Source of the DNA: Streptomyces sp. ISL-36
GTDB lineage: Bacteria; Actinomycetota; Actinomycetes; Streptomycetales; Streptomycetaceae
Direction: 5' to 3'
Assembly: GCF_018614205.1 (NCBI RefSeq)
Contig: NZ_JAGGOS010000141.1
Location: forward strand, 1-43,150
DNA: 43,150 bases
In this document: positions 23,469-32,753 of the stretch, in pieces
Layout of the letters: each line of letters begins with the position of its first letter
How positions within the stretch are numbered: the stretch's first letter is position 1
Notes under the pieces: generated by a model
Databases searched by the model: none
What the model was told of the DNA's origin: nothing
The model's input: only the letters and a program-made list of their open reading frames with translations
Made by a program: the position numbers and the translations under genes

Positions 23469-24092
23469 TCAGCGCAGCGCGGGCGGCTCCAGGTCCTCGA
23501 CGGCCTGCTCGCCCTGGGCGCCGGCCGGGTCGTAGGCGCACGGCATACCGGTGAACCCCTCCAGCGTCCGCCAGTACGACCGCCAGGCGAAGGAGACCCG
23601 GTCGTCGTCGCCCTTGTGTGCCCGCAGCTCCCGGTTGTCGCCCGACGTCTCGTAGTCGGTGACCGTCCACCCGGTCGCCTTCAGGTGCGCGTGCAGCCGG
23701 CGCAGCGCCGCCGCGCCCTCGGCCTCGTCGACCGCGTCGAGCCGCCACTCGTGGTACAGCCGGTACGAGCGCGGCTCGGGCGTGTCCTCGATGCCCTCGA
23801 TGCCGCGCGGGTAGCAGACGCCGCCCGACAGCCGGTTGTCCGCCTCCGCGCGCTCACCGCTGCGCACGGCCGGCAAGGGGCGGGCGATGCCCGCCGCGTC
23901 GTACATCTCCTGCGACCGCTCCGTCGCCCGCCGCGCCGTCTCGGCCGGCGGCACGACCGGGAAGTCCTCGCCGGTCGCCCGGTCGACGGCGTACCAGAGG
24001 ACCAGTCCGGCAATCAGCAGCACGGGAAGGGCGACGACGCCGAGGACGACGTACAGGCCGATACGCAGGCGTCGGCGGGTGGGATCGATCAT
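23469..24092 (-). CDS. Single-pass membrane protein, unknown function
   Basis: 207 residues. A short Arg-rich N-terminus and one transmembrane helix (about residues 11-34, IGLYVVLGVVALPVLLIAG) are followed by an extracytoplasmic domain with two Cys (about residues 94 and 190). The domain resembles in character the neighbouring lipoprotein at 24165 (a polypeptide with WRLDAVDEAEGAAALRRLHAHL and a following beta strand). It may be a third member of the operon starting with the hydrolase at 26195. No family recognised. Confidence 0.7.
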   Translation of the reverse strand: MIDPTRRRLRIGLYVVLGVVALPVLLIAGLVLWYAVDRATGEDFPVVPPAETARRATERSQEMYDAAGIARPLPAVRSGERAEADNRLSGGVCYPRGIEGIEDTPEPRSYRLYHEWRLDAVDEAEGAAALRRLHAHLKATGWTVTDYETSGDNRELRAHKGDDDRVSFAWRSYWRTLEGFTGMPCAYDPAGAQGEQAVEDLEPPALR

Positions 24093-24164
24093 GGCACGGA
24101 CGCTACGGGTGGGGCCGCGCGGCGCGGATCCGTACGGGGGCCCAGAGGGAGGGGGCTCACGTAC

Positions 24165-24674
24165 TCAGGACTCCTGGAAGCAGCGGGAGACGACGGTGAT
24201 GGCGAGGACCGAGGTCGGGTCCTTGTCGTTGCGGTTGTCCATCAGTCGGAGATCGGCGGAGAATTCGCCGTCGGGCGAGTCCGCGACGATCGTGGGCGTC
24301 TTCGCCTTACTGGTGTCCGGGCCGTCCGAGACGATCTTCCAACCCTTCTCGGGGAGGGCTCGGCGCAGTGCCGCGTAGGCCTTCTCCAACTCCTCGAAGG
24401 GGAGGTCGTAGATGCTCCAGCTGTGGCGCATGTGGATGACCTGCCCCTCGGGCTCATAGTCATCACAGGCGAGCGGCAGCGGCCCCGGCTTGGTGATCTT
24501 TCCCTTCTTCACGCCGGTCATGTCGAGAATGCTGCTGGAGGCGCGCTGCGCCCCCTCCCGCATCTGGACGGTGTCGCGCACCTCTGCGGTCTTCTTGTCC
24601 ATCGTCGAACATCCTGTCAGGAGTGCGCACGCCACCAGCAGGACGGGCACGGTCAGTCTCAGTCGCTTAGTCAA
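24165..24674 (-). CDS. Lipoprotein, unknown function
   Basis: 169 residues with a lipoprotein signal: MTKRLRLTVPVLLVACALLTGC, lipobox LTGC with Cys22. The mature part has SIYDLPFEELEKAYAALR and GWKIVSDGPD segments. The gene starts at 24674, overlapping the stop of the hydrolase gene by 8 bp, so translation is coupled. In Streptomyces DUF1023-type hydrolases are often followed by small lipoproteins; a partner or immunity-type role is an inference only. Confidence 0.8.
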   Translation of the reverse strand: MTKRLRLTVPVLLVACALLTGCSTMDKKTAEVRDTVQMREGAQRASSSILDMTGVKKGKITKPGPLPLACDDYEPEGQVIHMRHSWSIYDLPFEELEKAYAALRRALPEKGWKIVSDGPDTSKAKTPTIVADSPDGEFSADLRLMDNRNDKDPTSVLAITVVSRCFQES

Positions 24675-26195
24675 GAGTCACCTTGTCGTGGCGGCCGGTG
24701 ATGACCGCCCCTTGGTTGTACAGGCTGTTCCGGCCCGGTACCCAGAAATCACCGTGGTCCTTCGCGTCGCTCGCCATGATGTTCCCCCCGAAGCCCTTGT
24801 CCGTGGGGATCGTGAAGCCCTCACCATGCCCCACGAGCCTGCCGCCCTGCCGGACGAGAACGTCGTCTCCGCCTCCGCCCATGGCCCAGACGTGCTCCTT
24901 GCCCACGCCCAGGTCGCTCGCGTGTTCCACCTGCATGCCGGGGCTGCCGACCGCGATGATGTCGTCCGCGAGCGGCCCGGCGCCCTGGCCCTGCTGGGTG
25001 GCCATGCCGGCGACGGTGGAGCCGTAGCTGTGGCCCATCACGGTCGTGTGCGACCGGTCGGGGCCGCCTTGGGCGGTCTCCATGCCGTTCATGAACTGCC
25101 GCAGTGTCGGAGCGCCCTCCTCCCCGTACTTGTTGAGCGTGGCCGCCGGGATGTCGTTCGGCGCGTTGTAGTCGAACCAGGTGATCGTGGAGACGTTCTG
25201 GTTCGGTACCAAGACGTTGGTCTGCGACCACAGGGCGTCGGTGCGCCCGAGATCCCCGTCGATGTCCGACAGCTTCGTCTTCGTCCCCGGTACGTACACC
25301 GCCGTGTGGTCAGCCGTGTCCGGGTTGCCGTTCGCCAGGATGACCCGGCCGTCGTCCTGCTCCGCGTTGAACTTCAGCAGGTACGCCTCCGGCATACCGC
25401 TGCTCGCCGGGCGCTCCAGACGACTCTCGATGGCGTTCATGCCGAGCAGCCAGCCCTTGAGGTCCGCCTGGCGGCCCTCGTACTTGTGGTGCCAGTCGAG
25501 CCACTTCTGGCTGTACACCATGCCGCCGCGCGCGCCGTACGAGACCAGCTTCGGCTTCGGCTCCGGCGGGATGCCGGCCAGCTCGATCTCGTACTTCGCC
25601 TTGGACTCGGCGAACACCATGCGGTTGGCGTCGTCACGGACGGTGGAGGGAATGCCGTCGAGTGCGCCGATGGAGGCCGGGTAGAGCGTGGCGTACTCGT
25701 CACGCTGCTCCTGCGTCAGCCCGTTCCACCACGTGGCGTTCTCCTCGGTGCTCTTCCCGTGGGGGATGTCGTCGGCGGCGGCGTACTTGCCGGCCGCGTC
25801 CTGGAGCCGCTTGGTGTCGGCCGCGGCGTCCGCGAGGTCCTTGTACTCGACCTTGAGGCCGGGCTCGGCCTTCAGGTGGCGCAGGACCCCGGAGTAGCGG
25901 CCGTCGATCTCGTTGGCCTCTGGGGGGCGGCGAGTTCGGAGGCGAGGCCGTTGAGGGCGGTGCGGATGAGACCGCACTCGGTGTGCAGGTACTGGTAGTT
26001 GCGGGCGAGCTGACCGAGGTCGGCCTCGGCCGCCTTGGCCGCCTCTCCCGTCTGCGATCCCCGGATCTTCGCGAGCATCTCGTTGTCGGCCCGGTCTTTG
26101 TCGGCGTTGGCGCGGGAGCTGACCTTGCCCCAGCCGTCGGCGGCGTCGGTGTACTCGGAGAGCTTGACGTCGCGCAGTTGCTGCCAGGTGGGCAC
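24667..26195 (-). pseudogene. Frameshifted DUF1023-type alpha/beta hydrolase with WXG-like N-terminus
   Basis: The N-terminal part runs from GTG 26195 (GGGGGAG upstream; PTWQQLRDVKLSEYTDAADG, helical, WXG100/LXG-like) to ASELAAP near 25925. The C-terminal part, in another frame, runs from PEANEIDGRYSG to 24667 and holds the hydrolase domain with nucleophile motif VMGHSYGS and a late Asp/His region. The break is a run of six G (25922-25927); one more base would join the two frames into a 509-residue protein. From memory, relatives have a longer linker at this point, so a deletion may also have occurred. It is either a true pseudogene, a sequencing error or a phase-variable site. Confidence 0.75.
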
Positions 26196-26337
26196 CGTCG
26201 TCTCCCCCGCGAAGCGTGATCGATAAGGCCGGGCGCCATCGTATGCGCGGCCGCCCGGGTACGGATGAGTACTCCTACTCAGTCCGGACGATCTCCCTGT
26301 CGTCCCCATGTCCCGGCCCCTTGTCACGGTCGGCTCG

Positions 26338-26350
26338 TATGCTCGACGCA
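26338..26350 (+). promoter_or_regulatory. Predicted leaderless start of fbiC
   Basis: TATGCT (26338-26343) lies six bases before ATG 26350, with no Shine-Dalgarno sequence between. A good -35 box is not evident. Confidence 0.45.
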
Positions 26351-28932
26351 TGACGGATCACCAGGTCGGACGGCCCACCGAGAACGCCATGCGCCGCGCC
26401 CTCAAGCGGGCCAGGGACGGAGTGGCGCTCGACGTCACCGAGGCGGCCGTGCTGCTCCAGGCGCGCGGCGGCGACCTGGAGGACCTGACTGCGTCGGCGA
26501 CCCGCGTGCGGGACGCGGGCCTGGAGGCGGCCGGGCGGCCCGGTGTCATCACGTACTCGAAGAGCGTGTTCATCCCGCTCACCCGGCTTTGCCGGGACAA
26601 GTGCCACTACTGCACCTTCGTCACCGTGCCGGGCAAGCTCCGCCGGGACGGCCACGGGATGTTCATGTCCCCCGACGAGGTCCTGGACATCGCCCGCCGC
26701 GGCGCCGAACTGGGCTGTAAGGAAGCGCTGATCACGCTCGGCGACAAGCCCGAGGACCGCTGGCCCGAGGCGCGCGAGTGGCTGGACGCGCACGGCTACG
26801 ACGACACCCTGGCGTACGTACGGGCCATGGCGATCCGGATCCTGGAGGAGACCGGGCTGCTGCCGCACCTCAATCCGGGCGTGCTGTCCTGGACGGACTT
26901 CCAGCGCCTGAAGCCGGTGGCGCCGTCCATGGGGATGATGCTGGAGACGACCGCCACCCGCCTGTGGTCCGAGCCCGGCGGCCCCCACTACGGCTCCCCG
27001 GACAAGGAGCCCGCCGTGCGGCTGCGCGTCCTGGAGGACGCCGGACGCTCCTCCGTGCCCTTCACGTCCGGGCTTCTCATCGGGATCGGCGAGACGTACG
27101 AGGAGCGGGCCGAGTCGCTCTTCGCGCTGCGCAAGGTCTCCCGCGCCTACCACTCCGTCCAGGAGCTGATCATCCAGAACTTCCGCGCCAAGCCGGACAC
27201 GGCGATGCGCGGCATGCCCGACGCCGAACTGGACGACCTCGTCGCCACGATCGCCGTCGCCCGGCACATCATGGGCCCGAGCGCCTGCCTTCAGGCCCCG
27301 CCGAACCTCGTCGACGAGGAGTACGGGCGGCTGATCGGCGCCGGTATCGACGACTGGGGCGGGGTGTCGCCGCTCACCATCGACCATGTCAACCCCGAGC
27401 GGCCCTGGCCGCAGATCGACACGCTCGCCGAGAAGTCCCGGGCGGCCGGCTTCGAGCTGCGGGAACGCCTCTGTGTCTATCCGGAGTTCGTCGGCCGCGG
27501 CGAGCCGTGGCTCGACCCGCGCCTGCTGCCGCATGTCCGTGCCCTCGCCGACCCGGAGACGGGCCTGGCGAACCCGGACGCGCCGGTGCGCGGGCTGCCC
27601 TGGCAGGAGCCCGACGAGGCGTTCACGGCCACCGGCCGCACCGATCTGCACCGCACCATCGACACCACCGGCCGCACCGGTGACCGCCGCGACGACTTCG
27701 ACGAGGTGTACGGGGACTGGGAGTCGCTGCGCGAGGCGGCCGCCCCGGGCATGGTCCCGCAGCGCATCGACACCGACGTCCGCGAGGCCCTGGCCGTGGC
27801 CGCGGACGACCCGACCCGGCTCACCGACGACCAGGCCCTGGCCCTGCTCCACGCCGACGGACCCGCGCTCGACGCGCTGACCCGGATCGCGGACGACGTC
27901 CGCAGGGCGGTGGTCGGCGACGACGTCACGTACGTCGTCACACGGAACATCAACTTCACCAACGTCTGCTACACCGGCTGCCGCTTCTGCGCCTTCGCCC
28001 AGCGCCGCACCGACGCCGACGCCTACACCCTCTCCCTGGACCAGGTCGCCGACCGGGCCCAGCAGGCGTGGGAGGTCGGCGCGGTCGAGGTGTGCATGCA
28101 GGGCGGTATCCACCCCGACCTGCCGGGCACGGCCTACTTCGACATCGCGCGGGCGGTGAAGGAACGCGTCCCGGGGATGCACGTGCACGCCTTCTCCCCG
28201 ATGGAGGTCGTCAACGGCGCGACCCGGACCGGGCTCTCGATACGGGAGTGGCTGACGGCGGCGAAGGAGGCCGGGCTCGACTCGATCCCCGGCACCGCGG
28301 CCGAGATTCTCGACGACGAGGTCCGCTGGGTGCTCACCAAGGGCAAGCTGCCCACGGCCACCTGGATCGAGGTGATCACGACCGCCCACGAGCTGGGCAT
28401 CCGCTCCTCGTCCACGATGATGTACGGGCATGTGGACCAGCCCCGCCACTGGCTCGGCCACTTCCGCACGCTGGCCCGCATCCAGCAGGAGACCGGCGGC
28501 TTCACCGAGTTCGTGACGCTGCCCTTCATCCACACCAACGCCCCGGTCTACCTCGCGGGCATCGCCCGCCCCGGCCCGACGGTCCGGGACAACCGCGCGG
28601 TCACGGCCATGGCCCGGCTCCTCCTCCACCCGCACATCAGCAACATCCAGACCAGCTGGGTGAAGCTGGGCGCGGAGGGCGCGGCCGAGATGCTCCGCTC
28701 CGGCGCCAACGACCTCGGCGGCACGCTGATGGAGGAGACGATCTCCCGGATGGCGGGCTCCAGCTACGGCTCGTACCGCTCGGTCAGGGATCTCGTCGCC
28801 ATCGCGGAGGCGGCGGGGCGGCCGTCGCGGCCCCGTACGACGCTGTACGGCGAGGTCCCCGAGGAGCGGGTCCGGACGGCACAGGCCTCCGACGGGCACC
28901 TGCCGGAGCTGCTGCCGGTGGTGCCGTCGGAG
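26350..28932 (+). CDS. fbiC: FO synthase, bifunctional CofG/CofH (F420 precursor)
   Basis: 861 residues from ATG 26350. It makes 7,8-didemethyl-8-hydroxy-5-deazariboflavin (FO) from tyrosine and 5-amino-6-ribitylaminouracil. It is a fusion of two radical SAM enzymes, each with CxxxCxxC for the 4Fe-4S cluster: Cys81/85/88 (CRDKCHYC, CofG half) and Cys540/544/547 (CYTGCRFC, CofH half). Length is normal for actinobacterial FbiC. It supplies the cofactor for the LLM-class enzymes of this window and elsewhere. Single gene; divergent from the frameshifted hydrolase. The stop is the TGA just before 28936. Confidence 0.95.
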
Positions 28933-28988
28933 TGAGCCGAACCCCGGTGAACTGGTCAAATCCGGCCTGAAGGGCGTCGGATCACATA

Positions 28989-29008
28989 ACGTTCCGCCCC
29001 CCGAACGT
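28989..29008. promoter_or_regulatory. Inverted repeat before the ADP-ribosylglycohydrolase-like gene
   Basis: ACGTTC-N8-GAACGT, perfect 6-bp arms, ~70 bp before the GTG start. It could be an operator, or the end hairpin of fbiC. Confidence 0.35.
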
Positions 29009-29038
29009 GCGTACCCGGTCGATTACAGTGCTGCGGCA

Positions 29039-29060
29039 GACCTGCGTCAGACCTGCGTCA
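29039..29060 (+). repeat. Perfect 11-bp tandem repeat in a leader
   Basis: GACCTGCGTCA occurs twice in direct succession, 18 bp before the GTG start at 29078 and just upstream of its ribosome site GGGGGAGG. Confidence 0.7.
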
Positions 29061-29077
29061 CCGGGGGAGGGCACGTC

Positions 29078-30196
29078 GTGACCACAACCGCCACGGCCGT
29101 GTGGGGCCGTGCCGAGCAGCAGGACTTCCGGGCCCGGGTCCGGGGCTGCCTCCTCGGCGGGGCCGTCGGCGACGCGTTCGGCGCGGGCGTCGCCGGGCTC
29201 TCCCTGGCGGAGATCCGGGCCGCCCACGGTCCCGAGGGGCTCACCGAACCGGTCCCGGCGTACGGCCGGCGCGGGGCCGTCACCGCCGCCACGCAGATGA
29301 CCCTGTTCACCGTCGACGGGCTCATCCGCGCCCAGGTCCGCCGCGACACGGGGGCCTGGCACCCGCCGACCGACGTCCACCGGGCCCATCTGCGCTGGGC
29401 CGCCACCCAGCACGACTGGGGCCCCGACGAGCGGCGCAAGGACAACGGCTGGCTGGCCCGGGAGGAGTGGCTCTACGCCCGCCGCGACCCGGCCCGCTCC
29501 TGCCTGACCGGCTTCGGCGACGAGACCCTCGGCACCCTGGACCGGCCCAAGAACCCGGGCGCGACCGACTCCGGCGCGCTCGTCCGCTCGGCGCCCTTCG
29601 GGCTCCTGGTCGGCTGGGAGCCCCAGCTGGTGTGCCAGCTGGCCGTGGAGTGCGCGGCGCAGACCCACGGCGATCCGGCCGCGTACCTCGCGGCCGGCGC
29701 CCTCGCCGTCGTCGTGCACGGGCTCGCGCGCGGTGAGAGCGTGGACGGCGCGGTGCAGCGGGCGCTCGGCCAGCTCGCCCCCCGCCCCGGCCACGAGCCC
29801 GTCACCGACGCGCTGCAGCACGCGCTGGGCGCCGTACGCCAGGGGATGCCGAGCGCGACCCGGGTGACCGCTCTCGGCGCGGACGAGGACCGGGCGGAGA
29901 ACCTGCTCGCCGTCGCCGTCTACTGCGCCCTCGTCGGCGAGGACATCCGCCACGGGCTGCGCCTCGCGGTCAACCACGACGGGCCGTCGGCGGCGACGGG
30001 TGCGGTGACCGGCGCGCTGCTCGGCGCCCTGCACGGTGAGACGGCCCTCCCGCCGGCCTGGCTGGCCGAACTGGAGGGCCGTGCGACGGTCCTGGAGCTC
30101 GCGGACGACTTCGCGATGGAGATGACCCAGGGGGCCGCCCTGCACAGCCCTTCCGAGTCGTCCCCGGGCTGGCTCGCCCGCTACCCGAGGGGCTGA
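29078..30196 (+). CDS. ADP-ribosylglycohydrolase-like protein, metal site lost (pseudoenzyme)
   Basis: 372 residues, GTG start after GGGGGAGG. The fold is clear: RVRGCLLGGAVGDAFGAG (about 22-39), TQMTLFTVDGLIRAQ, and the C-terminal ATGAVTGALLGALHG. In active DraG/ARH enzymes two Mg ions are held by a T-D-D-T motif and a late D-x-D motif. Here the first reads TAAT (Ala70, Ala71) and the second GPSAATG (Pro303-Ser-Ala305), so the usual ligands are missing while the surrounding fold is kept. It probably binds rather than hydrolyses ADP-ribosyl groups. The 3' end overlaps the convergent symporter gene by 16 bp. Confidence 0.85.
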   Translation: MTTTATAVWGRAEQQDFRARVRGCLLGGAVGDAFGAGVAGLSLAEIRAAHGPEGLTEPVPAYGRRGAVTAATQMTLFTVDGLIRAQVRRDTGAWHPPTDVHRAHLRWAATQHDWGPDERRKDNGWLAREEWLYARRDPARSCLTGFGDETLGTLDRPKNPGATDSGALVRSAPFGLLVGWEPQLVCQLAVECAAQTHGDPAAYLAAGALAVVVHGLARGESVDGAVQRALGQLAPRPGHEPVTDALQHALGAVRQGMPSATRVTALGADEDRAENLLAVAVYCALVGEDIRHGLRLAVNHDGPSAATGAVTGALLGALHGETALPPAWLAELEGRATVLELADDFAMEMTQGAALHSPSESSPGWLARYPRG

Positions 30197-31731
30197 TCCG
30201 CCCGGTCGCCGCCGGCCTGCGCCGGGACGGCGGCCGCGCCGGCGGGTCCGCCGTCGTCCGAGTGGATCTTGTCGAGCACCGCGTCCCGCTCCGGGGTGTC
30301 CTCCGGCCTGACGAAGCCGATCAGGATGTACAGGATGAGCGAGGTGGCGAGCGGCGACACGATCTGGATCTGCAGTTCGATGCCGTCCAGGCCGTAGTTG
30401 GTCAGCCAGAAGGCGAACAGGCCGGCCGCCCACGAGACGAGCGCCGCCGTCGGACCCGACTTACGGAACGTCCGCAGCAGCCCCAGCATGAACGGGATCG
30501 CGATCGGCCCCATCAGACCGGCCACCCACTTGATGACGACGGTGATGATGTCCTTGAAGGCGGGGGAGTTGACCTGGGTGGCGACCGCCATCGACAGACC
30601 GAGGAACGCGATCGTCGACCAGCGGGCGGCGAGCAGCCCTGCCCGCTGCGACCAGCTCCGCGCCGCCTTGCTCATCACGGGCGCGATGTCCCGGGTGAAG
30701 ACGGCAGCGATGGCGTTGGCGTCGGAGGAGCACATGGCCATGGTGTGGGAGAAGAATCCGACGATGACCAGCCCGAGCAGTCCGTGCGGGAGCAGCTGTT
30801 CGGTCATCAGGGCGTACGAGTCGGAGGCGTCGGGCTTGTTCGGCTCGACGAGCAGCGGCGCGACCCACATGGGGAAGAAGAGCACCAGCGGCCAGACGAA
30901 CCACAGGACGGCCGAGAGCCGGCCGGAGCGGGTGGCCTCGCGGGCGCTGGGGGTGGCCATGTAGCGCTGGGCCTGGTTCCACATGCCGCCGCTGTACTCG
31001 AAGGTCTTGATGAAGAGGTAGGCGAGCAGGAAGGTCATCGTGTAGGGGCCGGCGGTCGGCGCGGTGTGGCCCTGCAGCTCGGGCCGGTCCCAGACGGTCC
31101 ACAGCGCGCTGAAGCCGCCGAGCTTCGCCAGGACGGCGACGAGCATCGCGATACCGGCGAAGAACTGGATGATGAACTGGCCGAGCTCGGTGAGCGCGTC
31201 GGCCCAGAGGCCGCCGACCGTGCAGTAGACGCCGGTGATCACGCCGGTGATGAGGATGCCCTGGTTGAGGGAGATCCCGGTGAAGACGGAGAGCAGGGTG
31301 GCGATCGCCGCCCACTTGGCACCCACGTCGACGATCTTCAGCAGCACTCCGGACCAGGCCAGGGCCTGCTGGGTGGGCAGGTTGTAGCGGTTCTTCAGGT
31401 ACTCCAGCGGCGAGGCCACATGCAGGCGGGAGCGCAGCCGGTTGAGGCGGGGCGCGAAGAGATGGGCACCGATGGCGATGCCGATCGCGATGGGGAAGGA
31501 CCAGGTGACGTAGGAGGTGACGCCGTAGGTGTAGGCGATACCCGCGTAACCGGTGAACATCACCGCGCTGTAGCCCGACATGTGGTGCGAGATGCCGGAG
31601 AGCCACCACGGCATCTTGCCGCCGGCGGTGAAGAAGTCGGAGACGTTGTCCACGCGCTTGTGGGACCAGACGCCGATCGCGACCATCACGCCGAAATAGC
31701 CGATGAGCACGGCCCAGTCGAGACTGTTCAT
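30181..31731 (-). CDS. Sodium:solute symporter (SSS family)
   Basis: 516 residues from ATG 31731 (GGAGG upstream); the frame extends further 5' to 31779 but MNSLDWAVLIGYFG is the expected start. About 13 membrane segments. The family signature includes FTAGGKMPWWLSGISHHMSGYSAVMFTGYAG (in pieces, residues ~33-63), a substrate/Na+ region in helix 1-2, and GVYCTVGGLWADALTELGQ near 175. Several SSS members carry sugars, amino acids, monocarboxylates or sialic acid; this one cannot be assigned. It has a palindrome-rich promoter region and is separated by a terminator from the SDR gene upstream. Confidence 0.9.
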   Translation of the reverse strand: MNSLDWAVLIGYFGVMVAIGVWSHKRVDNVSDFFTAGGKMPWWLSGISHHMSGYSAVMFTGYAGIAYTYGVTSYVTWSFPIAIGIAIGAHLFAPRLNRLRSRLHVASPLEYLKNRYNLPTQQALAWSGVLLKIVDVGAKWAAIATLLSVFTGISLNQGILITGVITGVYCTVGGLWADALTELGQFIIQFFAGIAMLVAVLAKLGGFSALWTVWDRPELQGHTAPTAGPYTMTFLLAYLFIKTFEYSGGMWNQAQRYMATPSAREATRSGRLSAVLWFVWPLVLFFPMWVAPLLVEPNKPDASDSYALMTEQLLPHGLLGLVIVGFFSHTMAMCSSDANAIAAVFTRDIAPVMSKAARSWSQRAGLLAARWSTIAFLGLSMAVATQVNSPAFKDIITVVIKWVAGLMGPIAIPFMLGLLRTFRKSGPTAALVSWAAGLFAFWLTNYGLDGIELQIQIVSPLATSLILYILIGFVRPEDTPERDAVLDKIHSDDGGPAGAAAVPAQAGGDRADQPLG

Positions 31732-31817
31732 TTTTGAGCCCCCTCCAGGGGTCCGGTCCGCCTTGTGAACGCCGTTCATGGTGTGGTGAGTTGAGCAGCC
31801 ACGACAACGGACCGGAG

Positions 31818-31873
31818 GGTCAAGAGAACGTAAAATCGTTCGAGTTTTTGACCTCGATTCATGTCTGTGAATC
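31818..31873. promoter_or_regulatory. Nested palindromes upstream of the symporter
   Basis: An outer pair GGTCAA (31818) / TTGACC (31848-31853) encloses GAACG-TAAAAT-CGTTC (31826-31841). A second palindrome GATTCA-N6-TGAATC lies at 31856-31873. The AT-rich block stands out from the region and is a likely promoter/operator of the symporter. Confidence 0.5.
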
Positions 31874-31889
31874 CAGATGGGGTCAAAAA

Positions 31890-31919
31890 GGGCCGTACGG
31901 CAAGGTTGCCGTACGGCCC
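31890..31919 (-). terminator. Intrinsic terminator of the SDR gene
   Basis: Perfect 14-bp stem (GGGCCGTACGGCAA / TTGCCGTACGGCCC) with a 2-base centre. On the minus strand it is followed by CTTTTTGACC, i.e. a T-run, so it ends transcription of the SDR gene before the symporter. Confidence 0.85.
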
Positions 31920-31941
31920 GGGGGTGCTGCGCCGTCCTCCG

Positions 31942-32724
31942 CTAGCGCATCAGCTCGCCCGCGTTGACGAGCAGCGACTGCCCGGTGATGGCCCGCGCCC
32001 GGTCGGAGGCGAGGAAGGCCGCCGCCTCTGCCACGTCCCCGTCGGTCGCCAGCTCCGGCAGCGCCATCCGCTCCGTGAGCCGGCCGAGCACCTCGGCCTC
32101 CGCCACCCCCTCGGTGTGCGCGGTGAACCGTACGTACGCCTGGACCGGCGGGCCCCACATCCACCCCGGCAGCACGGTGTTGACCCGGATCCGGTGCGGG
32201 CCGAGCTCGCGGGCCATCGAATACATCGCCGAGGTGAGCGCGCCCTTCGAGGCCGCGTACGCCGCCTGCTGGACCTGGGAGGGGGCGGCCACCGCCGACT
32301 GCGTGCCGATCAGGACGACGGACCCGCCGCGCTCCTTGAGCGCCGGCAGGCAGGCCCGGGTCATGCGCAGGGTGCCGAGCAGATTGACGTCCAGGACGCC
32401 CTGCCAGGTGGTGAAGTCGGCGTCCTCGACGCCGCCGAAGTAGCTGTCCCAGGCGGCGACGTGGACCACCGCGTCGATCGCGCCGAACCGCGCCAGCGCG
32501 AGCCGGGCGAGCGCCTCGCACCGGGACTCGTCGGTGATGTCCGTGGGAAGGAAGGCGGTGCGCTCGCCCTCCGGGTCGATCTCCGCCGCCGAGGAGGCGA
32601 GGTTGGCCTCGGTGCGCGCCCCGAGCACCGCGTTGCCCCCGTCCCGCACCACCGTCGCGGCGATCCGATGGCCCAGCCCGGGGCCGACACCCGACACGAC
32701 CACGGTCTTTCCCTGGAGCGGCAT
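31942..32724 (-). CDS. Short-chain dehydrogenase/reductase, regulon member
   Basis: 260 residues from ATG 32724 (GGGAGGGA upstream). SDR fold: VSGVGPGLG (about 9-17, a variant of TGxxxGxG), HVAAWDS in place of NNAG, then Ser in IGTQSAVAA and YAASKGA for the Tyr/Lys pair (about 155-161). LLVNAGELMR at the C-terminus. It probably acts on a hydroxyl or keto group. It is divergent from the unknown gene at 32806, and the 82-bp space holds operator site 8, so it is inferred to belong to the catabolic regulon although 15 kb from the main cluster. Confidence 0.88.
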   Translation of the reverse strand: MPLQGKTVVVSGVGPGLGHRIAATVVRDGGNAVLGARTEANLASSAAEIDPEGERTAFLPTDITDESRCEALARLALARFGAIDAVVHVAAWDSYFGGVEDADFTTWQGVLDVNLLGTLRMTRACLPALKERGGSVVLIGTQSAVAAPSQVQQAAYAASKGALTSAMYSMARELGPHRIRVNTVLPGWMWGPPVQAYVRFTAHTEGVAEAEVLGRLTERMALPELATDGDVAEAAAFLASDRARAITGQSLLVNAGELMR

Positions 32725-32753
32725 CCGGGTCCCTCCCGACTCTGGCCAATCAT

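Noticed and set aside
26275..28959. Minus-strand 894-codon frame opposite fbiC
   Set aside because: Shadow of fbiC, whose two radical SAM cysteine motifs are unmistakable.
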